DNA of 64,000 nt from Austwickia chelonae (GCF_003391095.1 NZ_CP031447.1:1426001-1490000), one strand, 5' to 3'; counted from the stretch's first letter, positions 1-10,128 are shown. The notes: generated by a model from the letters alone, not told the origin. Translations and numbers: made by a program.

Positions 1-820
1 CGTGCTGGACAACAAGGTCATCTCCGCGCCGTACTTCCAGAATGCGATCAACAACGGGGAAGCCCAGATTTCGGGCAATTTCACCTCCGAGTCGGCCAAG
101 CTGCTTGCCGACCAGTTGAAGTTCGGTGCGCTGCCCATTTCCTTCCAGGCACAGGAACTCCAGGACATCAGCCCGACGATCGGTGGTGACCAGCTCAGCA
201 AAGGTCTGATCGCCGGTGGCATCGGTCTGCTCCTCGTGATCGTCTACTCGCTCTTCCAGTACCGGGCCCTGGGCCTGGTTACGGTGGCCTCGATCGTCGT
301 GGTCGCCATCCTGACCTACCTGACCATCACCTTGTTCGGTTGGAGTCAGAACCTGCGACTGACCATGGCCGGTGTCACCGGTGCCATCGTGGCGATCGGT
401 ACGACAGCGGACAGCTTCATCGTCTACTTCGAACGTGTCCGTGACGAGATCCGGGAAGGCCGTGCGTTGCAGGCAGCGGTCCAGACCGGCTGGGCCCGGG
501 CCAAGCGCACCATCCTGGTCTCCGACGGTGTGAACTTCCTCGCAGCGGCGGTGCTCTACGTCCTCGCCGCGAGCAACGTCCGAGGCTTCGCGTTCATGTT
601 GATGTGGACGACGATCCTGGACATCCTGGTGACCTTCCTGTTCACTCACCCGCTGCTCGCCTGGCTGTCGACGACCCGCTTCTTCGGCGGAGGGCACCCG
701 TGGTCGGGCCTGTCGCCTGATCGGCTGGGTGCGGTTCCTCGCTACCGTGGTCGTGGACGGGTGCGGACCACCCCGAGCAGCGGTCGGCGCACTACTGGAA
801 CCGAAGAGGTGACCGCGTGA
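1..820 (+). CDS. secD: Protein translocase subunit SecD, 3' part (5' end outside window)
   Basis: SecD is the membrane subunit of the SecDF complex, which uses the proton-motive force to pull secreted proteins through SecYEG. Only the C-terminal part (about 270 residues) is present, because the frame is open to the window edge. It shows the end of the periplasmic region (LDNKVISAP, then an ISGNFTSESAKLLADQL segment) followed by a block of hydrophobic helices (from GLIAGGIGLLLVIVY onward) and the conserved IVAIGTTADSFIVYFERVRDE stretch in the RND-like membrane domain. The C-terminal tail is basic and low-complexity. The stop overlaps the GTG start of secF, so the two genes are translationally coupled. 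Family assignment is secure; nothing can be said about the missing N-terminus. Confidence 0.96.
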   Translation, partial: VLDNKVISAPYFQNAINNGEAQISGNFTSESAKLLADQLKFGALPISFQAQELQDISPTIGGDQLSKGLIAGGIGLLLVIVYSLFQYRALGLVTVASIVVVAILTYLTITLFGWSQNLRLTMAGVTGAIVAIGTTADSFIVYFERVRDEIREGRALQAAVQTGWARAKRTILVSDGVNFLAAAVLYVLAASNVRGFAFMLMWTTILDILVTFLFTHPLLAWLSTTRFFGGGHPWSGLSPDRLGAVPRYRGRGRVRTTPSSGRRTTGTEEVTA

Positions 821-2016
821 ATATCGCAGCTTTCGGTAATGACCTCTATACGGGTAAGCGTTCGATCGATTTCATCGGTCGGCGTCGGACCTGGTATCTG
901 GTCTCCGTGATCCTCTTCGTGATTGCGATGCTGGGATTGGGCGTTCGCCAGCTGAATCTCGGTATCGAGTTCACCGGCGGTTCCGATTTCCGGATCACCA
1001 AGGTCAATAACTTCGACAGCTTTGAGCAACGGGCCCGTTCGGTCATCTCATCGACCGGTCAGGTCGAGGGAGCCAAGGTCACCAAGGTCGGTGGCTCCGA
1101 CGTCCGGGTCGAGACCGAACGTTTCGACCCGGACAAGGCGAAGACTGTCTCGGACGCCCTGGCGAAGGAGTTCGGGGTCACTCCCGAGAATGTCACCACC
1201 AGTGTCATCGGCCCGTCCTGGGGAGCCTCGGTCAGCAAACAGGCTCTGCAGGCCTTGGCCTGGTTCCTCTTGCTGGTTTCCGTGGTGCTCGCGATCTACT
1301 TCCGGACCTGGAAGATGTCACTGGCCGCACTGGTCGCGCTCTTCCACGACATCTTCATCACCGTGGGTATCTATTCGTTGGCAGGCTTCGAAGTCACCCC
1401 AGCCTCCATGATCGGTTTCCTCACCATCCTCGGGTACTCGCTCTACGACACGGTCGTCGTGTTCGACAAGGTGCGGGAGAACACCGATGAGGCGATCAGC
1501 AGTGGTCGGAAGAACTTCACCGAAGCCGCGAACCTGGCCATCAACCAGACGCTGGTGCGCTCGATCAACACCACTGTGGTGGCGTTGCTCCCGGTGGGCG
1601 CGATCCTCGTGATGGGGCTTGCCGTGATCGGTCCGGGAACATTGACCGACCTGTCATTGGCACTCTTCGTCGGTATCGCCGTCGGTGCTTATTCCTCGAT
1701 CTTCATCGCGACGCCGCTCTACGCCCACCTGCGGGACCACGAACCCGAGATGCAGAAGCTGGCTCATCAGGTGGAACGGCGTAAGGAGAAAGAAGCAGCT
1801 CGTGCGCTCAAAGCGGGTACTGCTGATGTCTCCGACGGCGACGAGTCGGCCGAAGAGCGATCTGCGCGTCGTAGGGCGTTGACGGAGACGGCAAGCCTCC
1901 CGGCCGTCGACGACGACTCCGATGGCGACCGGACAGCCACCGGGCGGGCCATCCACCCGTCCTTGCAGAACGGCCCGCGTAATCAGCCTCGACGCCTGCC
2001 GAGGTCGAAACGATGA
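817..2016 (+). CDS. secF: Protein translocase subunit SecF
   Basis: SecF is the partner of SecD in proton-driven protein export. The 399-residue protein starts at a GTG overlapping the secD stop by four bases. The first transmembrane helix lies at about residues 27-43 and is followed by the family signature GIEFTGGSDF (residues 49-58). The C-terminal half has the remaining helices, with the VALFHDIFITVGIYSL and GYSLYDTVVVFDKVREN motifs typical of SecF. The last 90 or so residues are a charged, probably cytoplasmic tail rich in Glu, Arg and Ala, longer than in the enterobacterial protein, as is common in actinobacteria. The stop again overlaps the start of apt, so secD-secF-apt-rel appear to form one operon. 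Confidence 0.97.
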   Translation: MNIAAFGNDLYTGKRSIDFIGRRRTWYLVSVILFVIAMLGLGVRQLNLGIEFTGGSDFRITKVNNFDSFEQRARSVISSTGQVEGAKVTKVGGSDVRVETERFDPDKAKTVSDALAKEFGVTPENVTTSVIGPSWGASVSKQALQALAWFLLLVSVVLAIYFRTWKMSLAALVALFHDIFITVGIYSLAGFEVTPASMIGFLTILGYSLYDTVVVFDKVRENTDEAISSGRKNFTEAANLAINQTLVRSINTTVVALLPVGAILVMGLAVIGPGTLTDLSLALFVGIAVGAYSSIFIATPLYAHLRDHEPEMQKLAHQVERRKEKEAARALKAGTADVSDGDESAEERSARRRALTETASLPAVDDDSDGDRTATGRAIHPSLQNGPRNQPRRLPRSKR

Positions 2017-2549
2017 CCGCCTCTGCGCTCTCACTCGAAGAGATCGTGCTGGCCCGGTTGCGGGAGGTCCCCGATTTCCCGCAACCGGGGGTGCTTTTCC
2101 GGGACTTCACCCCCTTGCTGCGTGACGGGGCTGCGCTGCAGACCGTGGTCGACGATGTCGCCCGCAGGTATCGCGGACGGGTGGATGCAGTGGTCGGGTT
2201 GGAGGCCCGGGGCTTCATCATCGGCTCTGCCGTGGCCTATACCCTGGGAGTGGGTTTCGTTCCGGTGCGTAAAGAGGGAAAGCTCCCAGCTGCCAAGGTC
2301 AGCGCCGAATACGGTTTGGAGTACGGTCGTGCGACGGCTGAGATGCACTCCGACGCGCTGATCGGTGCCCGGCGGGTCCTCATCGTCGACGATGTGCTGG
2401 CCACCGGCGGGACAGCGGCTGCGGCCTGTTCGCTGGTGGAACAGGCCGGTGGTGAAGTGGTCGGCATCGACGTCCTGATCGAGCTCTCCAGTCTCAACGG
2501 TCGAGAGGTCTTGGAGAACTACGAGGTCCACACGATCGTCTCTCTCTGA
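2013..2549 (+). CDS. apt: Adenine phosphoribosyltransferase
   Basis: This enzyme salvages adenine by converting adenine and PRPP to AMP and pyrophosphate in the cytoplasm. The 178-residue length is normal for the family. Visible features are the N-terminal [16 protein letters not shown] segment, the [13 protein letters not shown] block, and the PRPP-binding loop [13 protein letters not shown] at residues 122-134 with its two adjacent Asp residues. The ATG start overlaps the secF stop by four bases. The position between secDF and rel is the standard actinobacterial arrangement and makes the assignment firm. Confidence 0.97.
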   Translation: MTASALSLEEIVLARLREVPDFPQPGVLFRDFTPLLRDGAALQTVVDDVARRYRGRVDAVVGLEARGFIIGSAVAYTLGVGFVPVRKEGKLPAAKVSAEYGLEYGRATAEMHSDALIGARRVLIVDDVLATGGTAAAACSLVEQAGGEVVGIDVLIELSSLNGREVLENYEVHTIVSL

Positions 2550-2568
2550 GGGCAACTATCATCTGTGC

Positions 2569-4992
2569 ATGGATGCAGCCGACGGCTCACAGGCACGTAC
2601 AGGCTCTTCGGTGGCTGGCACGACGGTCGATCCCGATCGTGAACAGCCACCGAAGCCTGGTGCGTCGGCACCTGCTTCACCCCAGCCGGAAGCCCCTGGC
2701 CCGGTAGGAGTTCTTCCTCCGACGGCGCCGGTAGCTGCGTCGTCCTCCTCGAGGGTCCGAGCCAGGCTTGCTCGGTTCGGGGGGCCGCGGCACCACGCCC
2801 ATCCTGCTCTGGAACCCATCCTCCGAGTGGTGAAGCAGACCCACCCGAAGGCTGACACCGGGGTGATCGAGCGGGCCTACGAAGTTGCTGAGCGGGCCCA
2901 CGAAAGCCAGGTACGCAAGAGCGGCGACCCGTACATCACCCACCCGCTCGCGGTGACCCTGATCCTGGCCGAGCTGGGGATGACCCCGCCGACCTTGGCC
3001 GCTGCGCTTCTGCACGACACCGTTGAGGACACTTCCTATTCGCTGGACGAGCTCCGTCGTGACTTCGGTGACGAGATCGCCATGCTGGTCGACGGGGTCA
3101 CCAAGCTCGACAAGGTCAGGTACGGGGAAGCCGCGCAGGCCGAGACCGTGCGGAAGATGGTCGTCGCGATGGCCCGGGACATCCGGGTTCTCATGATCAA
3201 ACTGTCAGACCGATTGCACAATGCGCGCACCTGGAAGTACGTCCCGCCACGGTCGGCGGAGAAGAAGGCCAAGGAGACGCTGGAGATCTACGCTCCGCTG
3301 GCGCACCGGCTGGGCATGAACACGATCAAGTGGGAGCTCGAAGACCTGTCGTTCGCCACGTTGTACCCGCGGGTCTACGAGGAGATCGTGCGGATGGTCG
3401 CCGAGCGGGCACCAGCACGTGACGAATATCTGACGCAGGTCAAGCAGCAGGTGTCGGACGACCTGAAGACCTCGAGGATCACAGCCGTGGTCTCTGGGCG
3501 TCCGAAGCACTACTACTCGGTCTATCAGAAGATGATCGTGCGGGGGCGCGACTTCGAGGACATCTACGACCTGGTCGCGGTGCGGGTGTTGGTGGACTCG
3601 GTGCGAGACTGTTACGCCGCGTTGGGGGCGATGCACGCCCGGTGGAAGCCCATGCCGGGGCGTTTCAAGGACTACATCGCGATGCCGAAGTTCAACATGT
3701 ACCAGTCGTTGCATACGACGGTACTGGGGCCGGAGGGTAAGCCGGTCGAGATCCAGATCCGGACACACACCATGCACCGGCGGGCCGAGTACGGTATCGC
3801 GGCGCACTGGAAGTACAAGGAGACCGGCTCGAAAGCGGCCGAAGCTCCTCAGGACGACACGACGGACATGGCCTGGCTGCGTCAGTTGCTGGATTGGCAG
3901 CGGGAGACGGCCGATCCCGGAGAATTCTTGGAATCCCTGAGATTCGAGATCAATACCCGTGAGGTGTATGTCTTCACGCCCAAGGGCGGGGTGGTGGCAC
4001 TTCCGGCCGGGGCGACTCCGGTCGATTTCGCGTACTCGGTGCACACCGAGGTCGGACATCACTGCATCGGGGCCAGGGTGAACGGTCGCCTGGTCCCTTT
4101 GGAGAGCACCCTCGACAATGGCGACATCATCGAGGTGCTCACCAGCAAGGCCGATGGCGCGGGACCGTCACGAGACTGGCTGACTTTTGTGAAGAGCCCT
4201 CGGGCACGGAACAAGATCCGTCAGTGGTTCAGCAAGGAGCGCAGGGAAGAAGCCATCGAGTCCGGCCGGGACGCCATCGCCAAGGCGATGCGGAAACAGA
4301 ATCTGCCGATGCAGCGGCTCATGGGCGGAGAAACCATGGCTGCAGTGGTGCAGCAGCTGCGCTACGTCGATATCGACAGTTTGTATGCGGCGGTCGGTGA
4401 GGGACACGTCTCTGCGCACAGCATCGTGGAGAAGGTGGTCTCAGCGCATGGTGGTGCCGAGGGCGCCACTGAAGACATGGCTGAGGCAACGGTTCCCGGT
4501 CGCGGGCGAAGCCGGAAACCCACCGACCCGGGGGTCGTGGTTGTCGGGGCGTCTGACGTGTGGGTCAAGTTGGCCAAGTGTTGTATGCCGGTGCCGGGGG
4601 ACCAGATCATCGGTTTCGTCACCCGAGGCCACGGGGTATCGGTGCACCGGAAGGACTGCCCCAATGCCTCGACGTTGAACGACCAGCCGGATCGGTTGAT
4701 CGATGTCGAGTGGGCGCCCTCCTCGGGGAGCATGTTCTTGGTGGCCATTCAGGTGGAGACCTTGGACCGGAGCGGGCTCTTGGCCGATGTCACCAGGGTT
4801 TTGGCCGACCACCATGTCAACATCCTGTCGGCGACCGCGCAGACGGCGCGCGATCGAGTGGCGAGCCTAAGGCTGACCTTCGAGATGGGGGACCCGAGCC
4901 ATCTCGACCACGTGATTCGGGCCGTGCGCCGGATCGATGGAGTCTTCGACGTCTTCCGGATCAAGGGCGGACGGCCCGAACACCGAGGGTGA
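2569..4992 (+). CDS. rel: Bifunctional (p)ppGpp synthetase/hydrolase Rel
   Basis: This is the stringent-response enzyme that makes (p)ppGpp from ATP and GTP/GDP and also degrades it. The 807-residue protein has an N-terminal low-complexity Pro/Ala/Ser stretch of about 75 residues. Next comes the HD hydrolase domain (THPLAV with H125, then LLHDTVEDT with H149 and D150). The synthetase domain follows ([46 protein letters not shown]), then a TGS domain beginning [32 protein letters not shown]-terminal ACT domain starts near [23 protein letters not shown]. Both catalytic domains look intact, so it should be a true bifunctional Rel. It lies 19 bp downstream of apt and ends at a strong hairpin that it shares with the convergent DUF349 gene. 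Confidence 0.97.
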   Translation: MDAADGSQARTGSSVAGTTVDPDREQPPKPGASAPASPQPEAPGPVGVLPPTAPVAASSSSRVRARLARFGGPRHHAHPALEPILRVVKQTHPKADTGVIERAYEVAERAHESQVRKSGDPYITHPLAVTLILAELGMTPPTLAAALLHDTVEDTSYSLDELRRDFGDEIAMLVDGVTKLDKVRYGEAAQAETVRKMVVAMARDIRVLMIKLSDRLHNARTWKYVPPRSAEKKAKETLEIYAPLAHRLGMNTIKWELEDLSFATLYPRVYEEIVRMVAERAPARDEYLTQVKQQVSDDLKTSRITAVVSGRPKHYYSVYQKMIVRGRDFEDIYDLVAVRVLVDSVRDCYAALGAMHARWKPMPGRFKDYIAMPKFNMYQSLHTTVLGPEGKPVEIQIRTHTMHRRAEYGIAAHWKYKETGSKAAEAPQDDTTDMAWLRQLLDWQRETADPGEFLESLRFEINTREVYVFTPKGGVVALPAGATPVDFAYSVHTEVGHHCIGARVNGRLVPLESTLDNGDIIEVLTSKADGAGPSRDWLTFVKSPRARNKIRQWFSKERREEAIESGRDAIAKAMRKQNLPMQRLMGGETMAAVVQQLRYVDIDSLYAAVGEGHVSAHSIVEKVVSAHGGAEGATEDMAEATVPGRGRSRKPTDPGVVVVGASDVWVKLAKCCMPVPGDQIIGFVTRGHGVSVHRKDCPNASTLNDQPDRLIDVEWAPSSGSMFLVAIQVETLDRSGLLADVTRVLADHHVNILSATAQTARDRVASLRLTFEMGDPSHLDHVIRAVRRIDGVFDVFRIKGGRPEHRG

Positions 4993-5030
4993 CGCTCGAT
5001 CGGGTGTCGGATTGTTCGGCGCTTTGACGA

Positions 5031-5072
5031 GGGCGGGCCCGGCGAAGAAGAACTTCTCCGCCGGGCCCGCCC
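5031..5072. terminator. Bidirectional hairpin terminator between rel and the DUF349 gene
   Basis: A 14-bp GC-rich stem (GGGCGGGCCCGGCG pairing with CGCCGGGCCCGCCC) encloses a short loop that is itself partly self-complementary. It sits in the 109-bp gap between two convergent genes and can act on both strands. There is no long T-run, as is common in high-GC bacteria. Confidence 0.8.
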
Positions 5073-5101
5073 CGGTGTCGTAGAGCGTCGACGTTTTCTC
5101 G

Positions 5102-6535
5102 TCAGCCGCCGAATTCGGCCAGGCCGCTGCGTGCCTGTTCCAGCCAGGCCTCGCGGGCCTCGAGGGCCTCCTTGGCCTTGCTGATCTTGCGAGCATCGCC
5201 GCTGGCTTCAGCTTTGGCGAGGTCGGCGCGCAGACCGTCGCAGGCTGCTTCGAGCTGGGTGACCAGGCTCTGGGCGCGTGCGGCGACCTCGGGGTTGGTG
5301 CGCTGCCACTTGCGATCTTCCGCTTCGCGGACAGCAGCTTCGACACGCCGCATGCCCTTCTCGATGCGGTCGAGATCCGCCCGGGGTACCTTCCCGGCAG
5401 CATCCCACTTCTCCTGCAGCTGGCGCAGGGAGGACTTGGTCGCGTCGAGGTCCTTGACCGGTAGCAGTGCCTGGGCCTGCTTGAGCAGCTCTTCCTTGAC
5501 CTTGAGGTTCGCCGTGAATTCTTCGTTCTCGGCGGCGACGACCTGGTCCTTGGCGGCGAAGAAGCTGTCCTGAGCGGCTTTGAACCGGGCCCAGAGCGCA
5601 TCGTCGTCGGTCCGGGAGGCGCGTCCGGCCTGGCGCCACCGGTCCATCAGACGTTTGAAGGCGCCTGCGGTCGATCCCCAGTCGGTGCTCTGAGCGAGTT
5701 TCTCGGCTTCGGTGACGAGTTCCTCTTTGGCCGTCTTCGCAGCAGCCTGGGCATTGCCCAGCTGCGCGAAGTGGACGCGACGGACCTTGTCGAAGCTGTT
5801 GCGGGCCCCGGAGAGCCGGTGCCACAGCGCCTGCTCGGTCTCCCGGTCGAGCTTGGGCCCCTCGCGTTGCGCGGTTTTCCAGTCGTCGAGCAGCTGACGC
5901 ATCTGGGCGCTGCTGGCCTTCCACTGGATGCGTTCCTCGGGCTGAGCCGCGATCTTCTCGGCCGCCTCGACGATCTCGACACGGCGTGCCGTGGCGGCTT
6001 CACGGGCTTGGGCGCGTTCGGCGGCTTCCACCTGCTTGCGGGCTTCGACCGCGGTGGCGACATGTTCCACCTTGGCAGCCAGAGCGACGAGGTCGCCGAC
6101 AGCGCGGAGGTCCTGGACGGTTTCGCGCAGTTTGGCCAAGCCGTCGGTCGCTTCTTTGGTGGACAGCTCGGTCTGGGTGACCCGCTGGAGGAGGAGATCG
6201 GCCTGGGCGTTGACCTCGTCGTACTTCCGGGTGAAGTACGCCAGTGCTTCCTCGGGTGTGGCGCCGGGGTAGGAGCCCACGTCCTTCTCGCCGTCAGGGG
6301 TGATCACGTAGACGGTGCCATCGTCGGCCACACGACCGAACTCGGAGGATCGCACTCCAGGGGTGGTGGGGTGCAGACGTCCGGCCACCTGCGCGGGGCT
6401 CGGAGGGGGAGTCTTCGCCAGGGATGCGGGCGAAGGGTTCGCGGTTTCGGCTGCGGGCGAGGTCTCGCCAGCGGCCGTGGACTCCACCGTCGGGGTGGAG
6501 TCGGGTGAGGCGTTCGGCGCGGTCGGCTCGGACAC
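5102..6535 (-). CDS. DUF349 domain protein
   Basis: The protein has 477 residues counted from the GTG at 6535. That start has an AGGAAGG ribosome site eight bases upstream, and frame further upstream does not look like protein. An N-terminal Pro/Ala/Ser/Thr-rich segment of about 65 residues precedes a short block (SSEFGRVADDGTVYVITPDG, then YPGATPEEALAYFTRKYDEV). After this come repeated highly charged helical units with the recurring W-K pattern of DUF349 (LLDDWKTAQREGP, LMDRWRQAGRASRTDDDALW, LQEKWDAAGKVPRADL). The function of DUF349 proteins is not established. This gene is a usual neighbour of rel and hisS in actinobacteria. It is cytoplasmic, with no signal peptide, and probably forms extended coiled coils. 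Confidence 0.9.
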   Translation of the reverse strand: MSEPTAPNASPDSTPTVESTAAGETSPAAETANPSPASLAKTPPPSPAQVAGRLHPTTPGVRSSEFGRVADDGTVYVITPDGEKDVGSYPGATPEEALAYFTRKYDEVNAQADLLLQRVTQTELSTKEATDGLAKLRETVQDLRAVGDLVALAAKVEHVATAVEARKQVEAAERAQAREAATARRVEIVEAAEKIAAQPEERIQWKASSAQMRQLLDDWKTAQREGPKLDRETEQALWHRLSGARNSFDKVRRVHFAQLGNAQAAAKTAKEELVTEAEKLAQSTDWGSTAGAFKRLMDRWRQAGRASRTDDDALWARFKAAQDSFFAAKDQVVAAENEEFTANLKVKEELLKQAQALLPVKDLDATKSSLRQLQEKWDAAGKVPRADLDRIEKGMRRVEAAVREAEDRKWQRTNPEVAARAQSLVTQLEAACDGLRADLAKAEASGDARKISKAKEALEAREAWLEQARSGLAEFGG

Positions 6536-6695
6536 GGCAGGGGCCTTCCTGAGTGGACACCGACCGGCGCCGGGAGGCGTCCGTCGGTTCGAAAAAGTAA
6601 CGTGCCTGACACGATAGCCGCATGTGGGGGAAGGAGGGAGGGTCGAGTCCATCAGTCGGTGACGGCGCGTCGCTCTGCGCCGGTAGGCTGGGCAG

Positions 6696-7394
6696 GTGTT
6701 GGTCATCGGTTTTCCTGCTGCGGCTTTCGGGACGAACTGTTTTGTCGTGGCCCAGGCCGCGCATGAGGAGTGCCTCGTCATCGACCCTGGTATCGGCGTT
6801 GTCGACCGTCTGGAGTCGGTGCTCAGCGAGCATGCGCTGAAACCTGCGGCGGTCCTGCTGACGCATGGACACATCGACCACACCTACTCGGTGACTCCGG
6901 TGTGTGATTCTCACGCAGTGGCCGCCCATGTCCACAGCGCGGACCGTTACCGGCTTCAGGACGCTCTGGCCCAGTTGGACCCGCAGCTGACGGCGATGTT
7001 GGGACCCCAGTGCAACAGGGTCGCGACCTGGCGTGATCCGGAGGAGATCGTCGAACTTGCCGACGGGGTCGAGCTCTCCTTGGCCGGTCTGACGGTGCGG
7101 GTGGTGCATGCGCCGGGTCATACGGAAGGGTCGGTCATGTTCGGGATCGACGGTCTTCCCGAGGGGGTGGACCCGGAGGCGGGTCTGTCCCGCACCTTGT
7201 TCTCCGGGGACGTGCTCTTCGCCGGGAGTGTCGGGCGGACCGACCTGCCCGGTGGGTCGGACCAGGTGATGCGCTCGACCCTGCGCGACGTGGTTCTTGC
7301 GCAACCGGACGACACCTTGGTGCTGCCCGGCCACGGCCCCGCGACCACGATCGGTCATGAACGGTCGGACAACCCTTTCCTTCAGTCTTTGTGA
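6696..7394 (+). CDS. MBL-fold metallo-hydrolase (glyoxalase II-like)
   Basis: This 232-residue metallo-beta-lactamase-fold hydrolase has the metal-binding motif THGHIDH at residues 56-62 (His57, His59, Asp61, His62). It also has the downstream ligand stretches HAPGHTEGSV and LFSGDVLFAGSVGRTDLPGG, and a C-terminal LPGHGPATTIGHE segment. The pattern is that of glyoxalase II and related thioesterases, but the physiological substrate cannot be read from the sequence. It starts at a GTG with only a weak ribosome site and lies 49 bp upstream of hisS on the same strand, an arrangement common in actinobacteria. Hydroxyacylglutathione hydrolase proper is unlikely because actinobacteria generally use mycothiol instead of glutathione. 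Confidence 0.9.
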   Translation: MLVIGFPAAAFGTNCFVVAQAAHEECLVIDPGIGVVDRLESVLSEHALKPAAVLLTHGHIDHTYSVTPVCDSHAVAAHVHSADRYRLQDALAQLDPQLTAMLGPQCNRVATWRDPEEIVELADGVELSLAGLTVRVVHAPGHTEGSVMFGIDGLPEGVDPEAGLSRTLFSGDVLFAGSVGRTDLPGGSDQVMRSTLRDVVLAQPDDTLVLPGHGPATTIGHERSDNPFLQSL

Positions 7395-7443
7395 GATGCG
7401 GTGGCCATGCACGGTCACCATGATTTGAGGATCCCCAATACCT

Positions 7444-8802
7444 ATGAACTCGCAGAAGATCACACCGTTGTCGGGCTTCCCGGAGTGGCTGCCGGAGCAG
7501 CGGATCGTCGAGCAGTACTTCCTGGACGTCATCCGGTCCACGTTCGAGAGCCACGGTTTCGTGGGGATCGAGACGCGTGCCGTGGAACCGGTGTCCCGTC
7601 TGTTGGGGAAAGGCGGTGACGCGGACAAGGAGATCTACGGTGTGAACCGGTTGGCGGCCAAGGAGGTCGACCAGTCACGTGAGGACTCGCTGGGGTTGCA
7701 TTTCGATCTGACGGTGCCCTTCGCCCGGTACGTGTTGGAGAACTCCGGTCGTCTGGTCTTCCCCTTCCGTCGCTACCAGATCCAGAAGGTGTGGCGAGGG
7801 GAACGTCCTCAGGACGGGCGTTTCCGGGAGTTCACTCAGGCAGATATCGACATCGTCGACGCGGGCTCCTTGCCCTTCCACTACGAGGTGGAGCTTCCGC
7901 TGGTCATCGCGGATGCCTTCTCCAAGCTCCCGATCGGCCCCTTCCGGATCCAGGTCAACAACCGGCGTATCCCGGAGGGCTTCTACCTGGGCCTGGGGAT
8001 TCCGGAGAGCGAGATCGTGACGGTCCTGCGGATCGTGGACAAATTGGACAAGGTCGGTCCGGAGGTGTGCTCCACGATGCTGGTGGAGGCCGGTCGTACC
8101 CCGGAGCAAGCGGCTCACTGTCTGGCGTTGGCAGCGATCTCTTCCTCGGATTCCTCGTTCGTGGATCGTGTGCGCGACTTGGGTGTCGTCCACCCGCTGC
8201 TGGAGGAGGGTCTCGAACAGCTGAGCACGGTGATGGAAGCTGCGGCCGAGCACGCGCCAGGGTTGTTGGTCGCCGACCTGAAGGTCGCTCGCGGTCTGGA
8301 CTATTACACCGGAACGGTCTACGAGACTCAGCTGATCGGTCAGGAGTCTTACGGGTCGGTGTGTTCCGGTGGTCGTTATGACGCCTTGGCCGCCGACGGC
8401 CGGACGACCTATCCGGGTGTCGGGATCTCGATCGGGGTCTCCAGGTTGGTGGCGAAGTTGATGCCGACCCTGGTGGCTACCCGGCGTACTCCGTCGGCCG
8501 TTCTGGTCTCTTTGGCCACGGAGGAGGGGCGCGCACCCGCGATGCGGATTGCCGCGAGGCTGCGGGAGCGGGGGATCGCCTGCGAAGTGGCGCCGAGTGC
8601 GGCGAAGTTCGGGAAGCAGATCAAGTTCGCTGACCGCCGCGGTATCCCGTTCGTCTGGTTTCCCGAATGGACGGATGCTGAGGGCATCTGTCGTCCCGCT
8701 TCGGTGAAGGACATTCGTAGTGGCGAGCAGGTGGAGGCCGACCCGGAGACCTGGACGCCTCCGACGGAGGATCTTTTCCCTCAGGTGGTCTCGGTGATCT
8801 GA
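7444..8802 (+). CDS. hisS: Histidine-tRNA ligase
   Basis: HisRS is a class II aminoacyl-tRNA synthetase that charges tRNA-His. The 452-residue protein shows motif 2 (the arginine-rich FRRYQIQKVWRGERPQ segment leading to FREFTQADIDIV), the histidine-binding signature RGLDYYTGTVYET, and motif 3 (GVGISIGVSRL). The C-terminal anticodon-binding domain contains the KFGKQIKFADRRGIPFVWF segment. It is somewhat longer than the common size of about 420-430 residues, with an acidic C-terminal extension. The gene starts at an ATG after a GAGGATCC stretch. A GC-rich inverted repeat follows the stop. Confidence 0.96.
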   Translation: MNSQKITPLSGFPEWLPEQRIVEQYFLDVIRSTFESHGFVGIETRAVEPVSRLLGKGGDADKEIYGVNRLAAKEVDQSREDSLGLHFDLTVPFARYVLENSGRLVFPFRRYQIQKVWRGERPQDGRFREFTQADIDIVDAGSLPFHYEVELPLVIADAFSKLPIGPFRIQVNNRRIPEGFYLGLGIPESEIVTVLRIVDKLDKVGPEVCSTMLVEAGRTPEQAAHCLALAAISSSDSSFVDRVRDLGVVHPLLEEGLEQLSTVMEAAAEHAPGLLVADLKVARGLDYYTGTVYETQLIGQESYGSVCSGGRYDALAADGRTTYPGVGISIGVSRLVAKLMPTLVATRRTPSAVLVSLATEEGRAPAMRIAARLRERGIACEVAPSAAKFGKQIKFADRRGIPFVWFPEWTDAEGICRPASVKDIRSGEQVEADPETWTPPTEDLFPQVVSVI

Positions 8803-8824
8803 GTCGCTCGTCGGTTCTCGTCTC

Positions 8825-8872
8825 TGCGGGCGCTGGGCTCTTCCTCTGTTCGAAGCGAGGCACGCGCCCGCA
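8825..8872 (+). terminator. Possible hisS terminator hairpin
   Basis: TGCGGGCGC (8825-8833) is exactly complementary to GCGCCCGCA (8864-8872), 22 bp after the hisS stop. The loop is long, about 30 nt, and no T-run follows, so this is a weaker candidate than the other hairpins in the window. Confidence 0.4.
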
Positions 8873-8904
8873 GTGGCCGGATAATGACACGCCTTACCCC
8901 TCTA

Positions 8905-8920
8905 TGTGATGGAGATCACA
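8905..8920. promoter_or_regulatory. Perfect CRP-type operator
   Basis: TGTGATGGAGATCACA matches the CRP/GlxR-type consensus TGTGA-N6-TCACA at every defined position. It lies in non-coding DNA about 270 bp upstream of xerD and 100 bp after hisS. The match is seen directly; binding by a cAMP receptor protein is inferred, and the target promoter is not obvious. Confidence 0.6.
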
Positions 8921-9192
8921 GGCTGGGGTCCTCGGATGTGGTCGTCAGTCGGCGTTGCGGGGCATCCCGGTCGGGAACCAGCTGTAAACCGCTGGGAATG
9001 CAACCTTTTCGGTCCTCGGAGGGCTCGTTCCGATCCTGCTTGCGAGCGGTCGTGATCAGGTAACTCGTCCTGAAATGGACGGATCTGGACAAGGCGGTGT
9101 CACTCTCCGGGAACTGACATGACATATTCAGGCGTGAGTAGGACGATCGACTCAGTAGCCGGGGGGCTGAACAACACAAGGGGGACTCGACC

Positions 9193-10128
9193 GTGACCAC
9201 AGACCGAGCCACGGCCCTCGAGGCAAGCATGCGTACTTGGCTCGACCACCTGCGCGTGGAAAAAGGCGTCGCACGGAACACCATGCTCTCCTACGGTCGC
9301 GACTTGCGCCGATATCAGGAGTTCTTGACCCGCAGAGAGATCACCCAGATCGACAAGGTCACCCGGCGAGATGTCACCGACTTCCTGGTGGACCTCCGTG
9401 AAGGTGGACCCGGAAGGGTTCCGCTCTCTGCCGCGTCCGCCGCCCGCTCCTTGGTGGCCGTCCGGGGATTGCACCGCTTCCTCTACCTGGAAGGTGCCAC
9501 CCCGACCAACCCCGGAGCCGATGTCACTCCGCCGCGACCGGCCCAACGCCTCCCCAAATCGATGTCCACCACAGACATCGAACGCCTCCTCGCCGCCGCC
9601 AGCCTTGGCGACACGCCGGTGTCCTTGCGCGATCGGGCGCTCCTGGAGCTTCTCTACGGATCGGGTGCGCGCATCAGCGAGGCCATCGGGCTCGATGTCG
9701 ACGACATCGACATCGATGCCGGAACGGTCCGGTTGCGCGGCAAAGGCGGCAAGGAACGTGTCCTTCCCGTCGGGCAGTACGCACGTGACGCCGTCGGTGC
9801 CTATCTCGTCCGCGGACGACCGAGCCTGATCCGGGGAAAGATTCCTGGTCCGGCCGTTTTCCTCAACCAAAGAGGAGGGCGTCTCTCCCGGCAGAGCGCC
9901 TGGGCACTTCTTCAAGGAGCTGCAGAACGTGCAGGCCTGAAGAATGCGGTCAGTCCCCATACTCTCCGGCATTCGTTTGCCACCCATATGCTCGAAGGAG
10001 GTGCGGATGTGCGAGTAGTCCAAGAGTTGCTCGGACATGCCTCGGTAGCCACCACACAGATCTATACCTTGGTCACCGTGCAACATCTGCGTGAGGTTTA
10101 TGCGCAGACGCATCCACGTGCTAGGTGA
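9193..10128 (+). CDS. xerD: Site-specific tyrosine recombinase XerD
   Basis: XerD acts with XerC at dif to resolve chromosome dimers. The 311-residue protein has the N-terminal SAM-like DNA-binding domain and the C-terminal catalytic domain. All catalytic residues are visible: Arg160 in GSGARISE, Lys in the GKGGKERV hairpin (184/187), His256 and Arg259 in [15 protein letters not shown], His282 in [13 protein letters not shown] and the nucleophile Tyr291. The GTG start has an AAGGGGGA ribosome site. It heads the xerD-parA-scpA-scpB-rluB run, which is typical chromosomal context for housekeeping XerD and argues against a phage integrase. Confidence 0.94.
   Translation: MTTDRATALEASMRTWLDHLRVEKGVARNTMLSYGRDLRRYQEFLTRREITQIDKVTRRDVTDFLVDLREGGPGRVPLSAASAARSLVAVRGLHRFLYLEGATPTNPGADVTPPRPAQRLPKSMSTTDIERLLAAASLGDTPVSLRDRALLELLYGSGARISEAIGLDVDDIDIDAGTVRLRGKGGKERVLPVGQYARDAVGAYLVRGRPSLIRGKIPGPAVFLNQRGGRLSRQSAWALLQGAAERAGLKNAVSPHTLRHSFATHMLEGGADVRVVQELLGHASVATTQIYTLVTVQHLREVYAQTHPRAR

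Larger units (their letters stand above)
8803..9192. other. Intergenic region between hisS and xerD
   Basis: These 390 bp hold no convincing gene. They contain the possible hisS terminator and a perfect CRP-type palindrome at 8905-8920. The final 120 bp (ACTGACATGACATATTCAGG near 9113-9132) could carry the xerD promoter, but no -35/-10 pair stands out. The end of the region supplies an AAGGGGGA ribosome site for xerD. Confidence 0.5.

Noticed and set aside
9193-10128. Reading xerD as a phage or island integrase
   Set aside because: Its place at the head of parA-scpA-scpB-rluB and its normal size are those of the housekeeping recombinase. It is 7 kb away from the tRNA-Pro repeats.
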